DNA from: Christensenella sp. UBA4379
GTDB lineage: Bacteria > Bacillota > Clostridia > Christensenellales > Aristaeellaceae
Assembly (NCBI GenBank): GCA_002391225.1
Contig: DGRV01000084.1
Span: 18,059-41,524, forward strand
Length of the DNA: 23,466 nt
Direction: 5' to 3'
Under the pieces are notes generated by a model, which saw only the letters and a list, made by a program, of their open reading frames with translations, did not search any database and was not told the origin of the DNA. Within the stretch, counting starts at the first letter, position 1; each line of letters opens with the position of its first letter. The position numbers were made by a program, and so were the translations under genes. Below, piece after piece: positions 23,171 to 23,466 of this stretch.

Positions 23171-23466
23171 ATGTATCTGCCGGATGAAACCCGCTATCAG
23201 AACATGCAGTACCGCCGCTGCGGGAACAGTGGAGTGATGCTGCCCCTGCTTTCCCTGGGGCTGTGGCACAACTTTGGCAATATCACGCCCTTTTCCAACC
23301 AGCAGGCGATGCTCCGCACCGCCTTTGACCATGGCGTCACCCATTTCGACCTGGCGAACAATTACGGCCCGCCCTACGGAGAGGCGGAGCGCAACTTCGG
23401 CCGCCATATGGACGTGGACTGGAAGCCCCACCGGGATGAGCTGTTCATCTCCACCAAGGCGGGCTA
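23171..23466 (+). CDS. Aldo/keto reductase, YghZ-like (C-terminus cut by window edge)
   Basis: An NADPH-dependent reductase of the aldo/keto reductase superfamily. The first 98 residues are in the window and match YghZ (L-glyceraldehyde 3-phosphate reductase) closely: RYQNMQYRRCGNSGV, LSLGLWHNFG, THFDLANNYGPP, ERNFGR and RDELFISTKAG. Three of the four catalytic residues are visible (D60, Y65, K96); the histidine lies beyond the edge. GAAAGGA lies 9 nt before ATG 23171. It follows the binding-protein gene through a stem-loop and may be co-transcribed in part. Related reductases also act on other aldehydes or sugars, so the true substrate here is open. Confidence 0.9.
   Translation, partial: MYLPDETRYQNMQYRRCGNSGVMLPLLSLGLWHNFGNITPFSNQQAMLRTAFDHGVTHFDLANNYGPPYGEAERNFGRHMDVDWKPHRDELFISTKAG

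Overview
The window comes from a GC-rich chromosome that looks like a member of the class Clostridia, probably a gut-associated Oscillospirales- or Christensenellales-type organism. This is inferred from gene content and order: miaB followed by a ylbF/ymcA-family gene, then mutS-mutL-miaA and a YnbB-type PLP enzyme, carbohydrate importers of the LplB/YtcP type, and high GC. No RNA gene, CRISPR array, complete transposon or phage gene was seen.

Left part (1-7068). A DEAD-box RNA helicase runs leftward off the window edge. It diverges from a tightly packed rightward run: pgsA (phospholipid synthesis), a cytosolic 5'-nucleotidase, a GH28 pectinase without signal peptide, a reduced RNase E/G-type protein, miaB (tRNA ms2i6A synthesis) and a YlbF/YmcA-family protein with a cysteine tail. 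The divergent control region holds a consensus promoter for the helicase, a promoter for pgsA and three copies of a 22-bp direct repeat.

Middle (7069-14216). A gene-free stretch of about 350 bp is full of palindromes and is bounded by short terminal inverted repeats, so it may be a small non-autonomous element or a structured RNA. It is followed by mutS-mutL-miaA-ynbB, which are overlapping or nearly so and end at a bidirectional terminator. Mismatch repair and the prenyl-transfer step of tRNA A37 modification therefore share a transcript.

Right of the terminator (14236-16992, minus strand). A two-gene unit encodes a MATE transporter fused to an RsbW-like HATPase domain, followed by a membrane PAP2 phosphatase.

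Right part (17257-23466, plus strand). This is a sugar-catabolic locus: a GH112 galactoside phosphorylase, then from its own promoter two ABC permeases, a secreted binding protein without a lipobox, an intercistronic stem-loop, and the start of a YghZ-type aldo/keto reductase. A plausible scheme is import of a galactosyl disaccharide, phosphorolysis to galactose 1-phosphate plus the second sugar, and further aldehyde or sugar reduction. Active-site residues hint that the GH112 enzyme is not a typical lacto-N-biose phosphorylase and may act on galactosyl-rhamnose from pectin.
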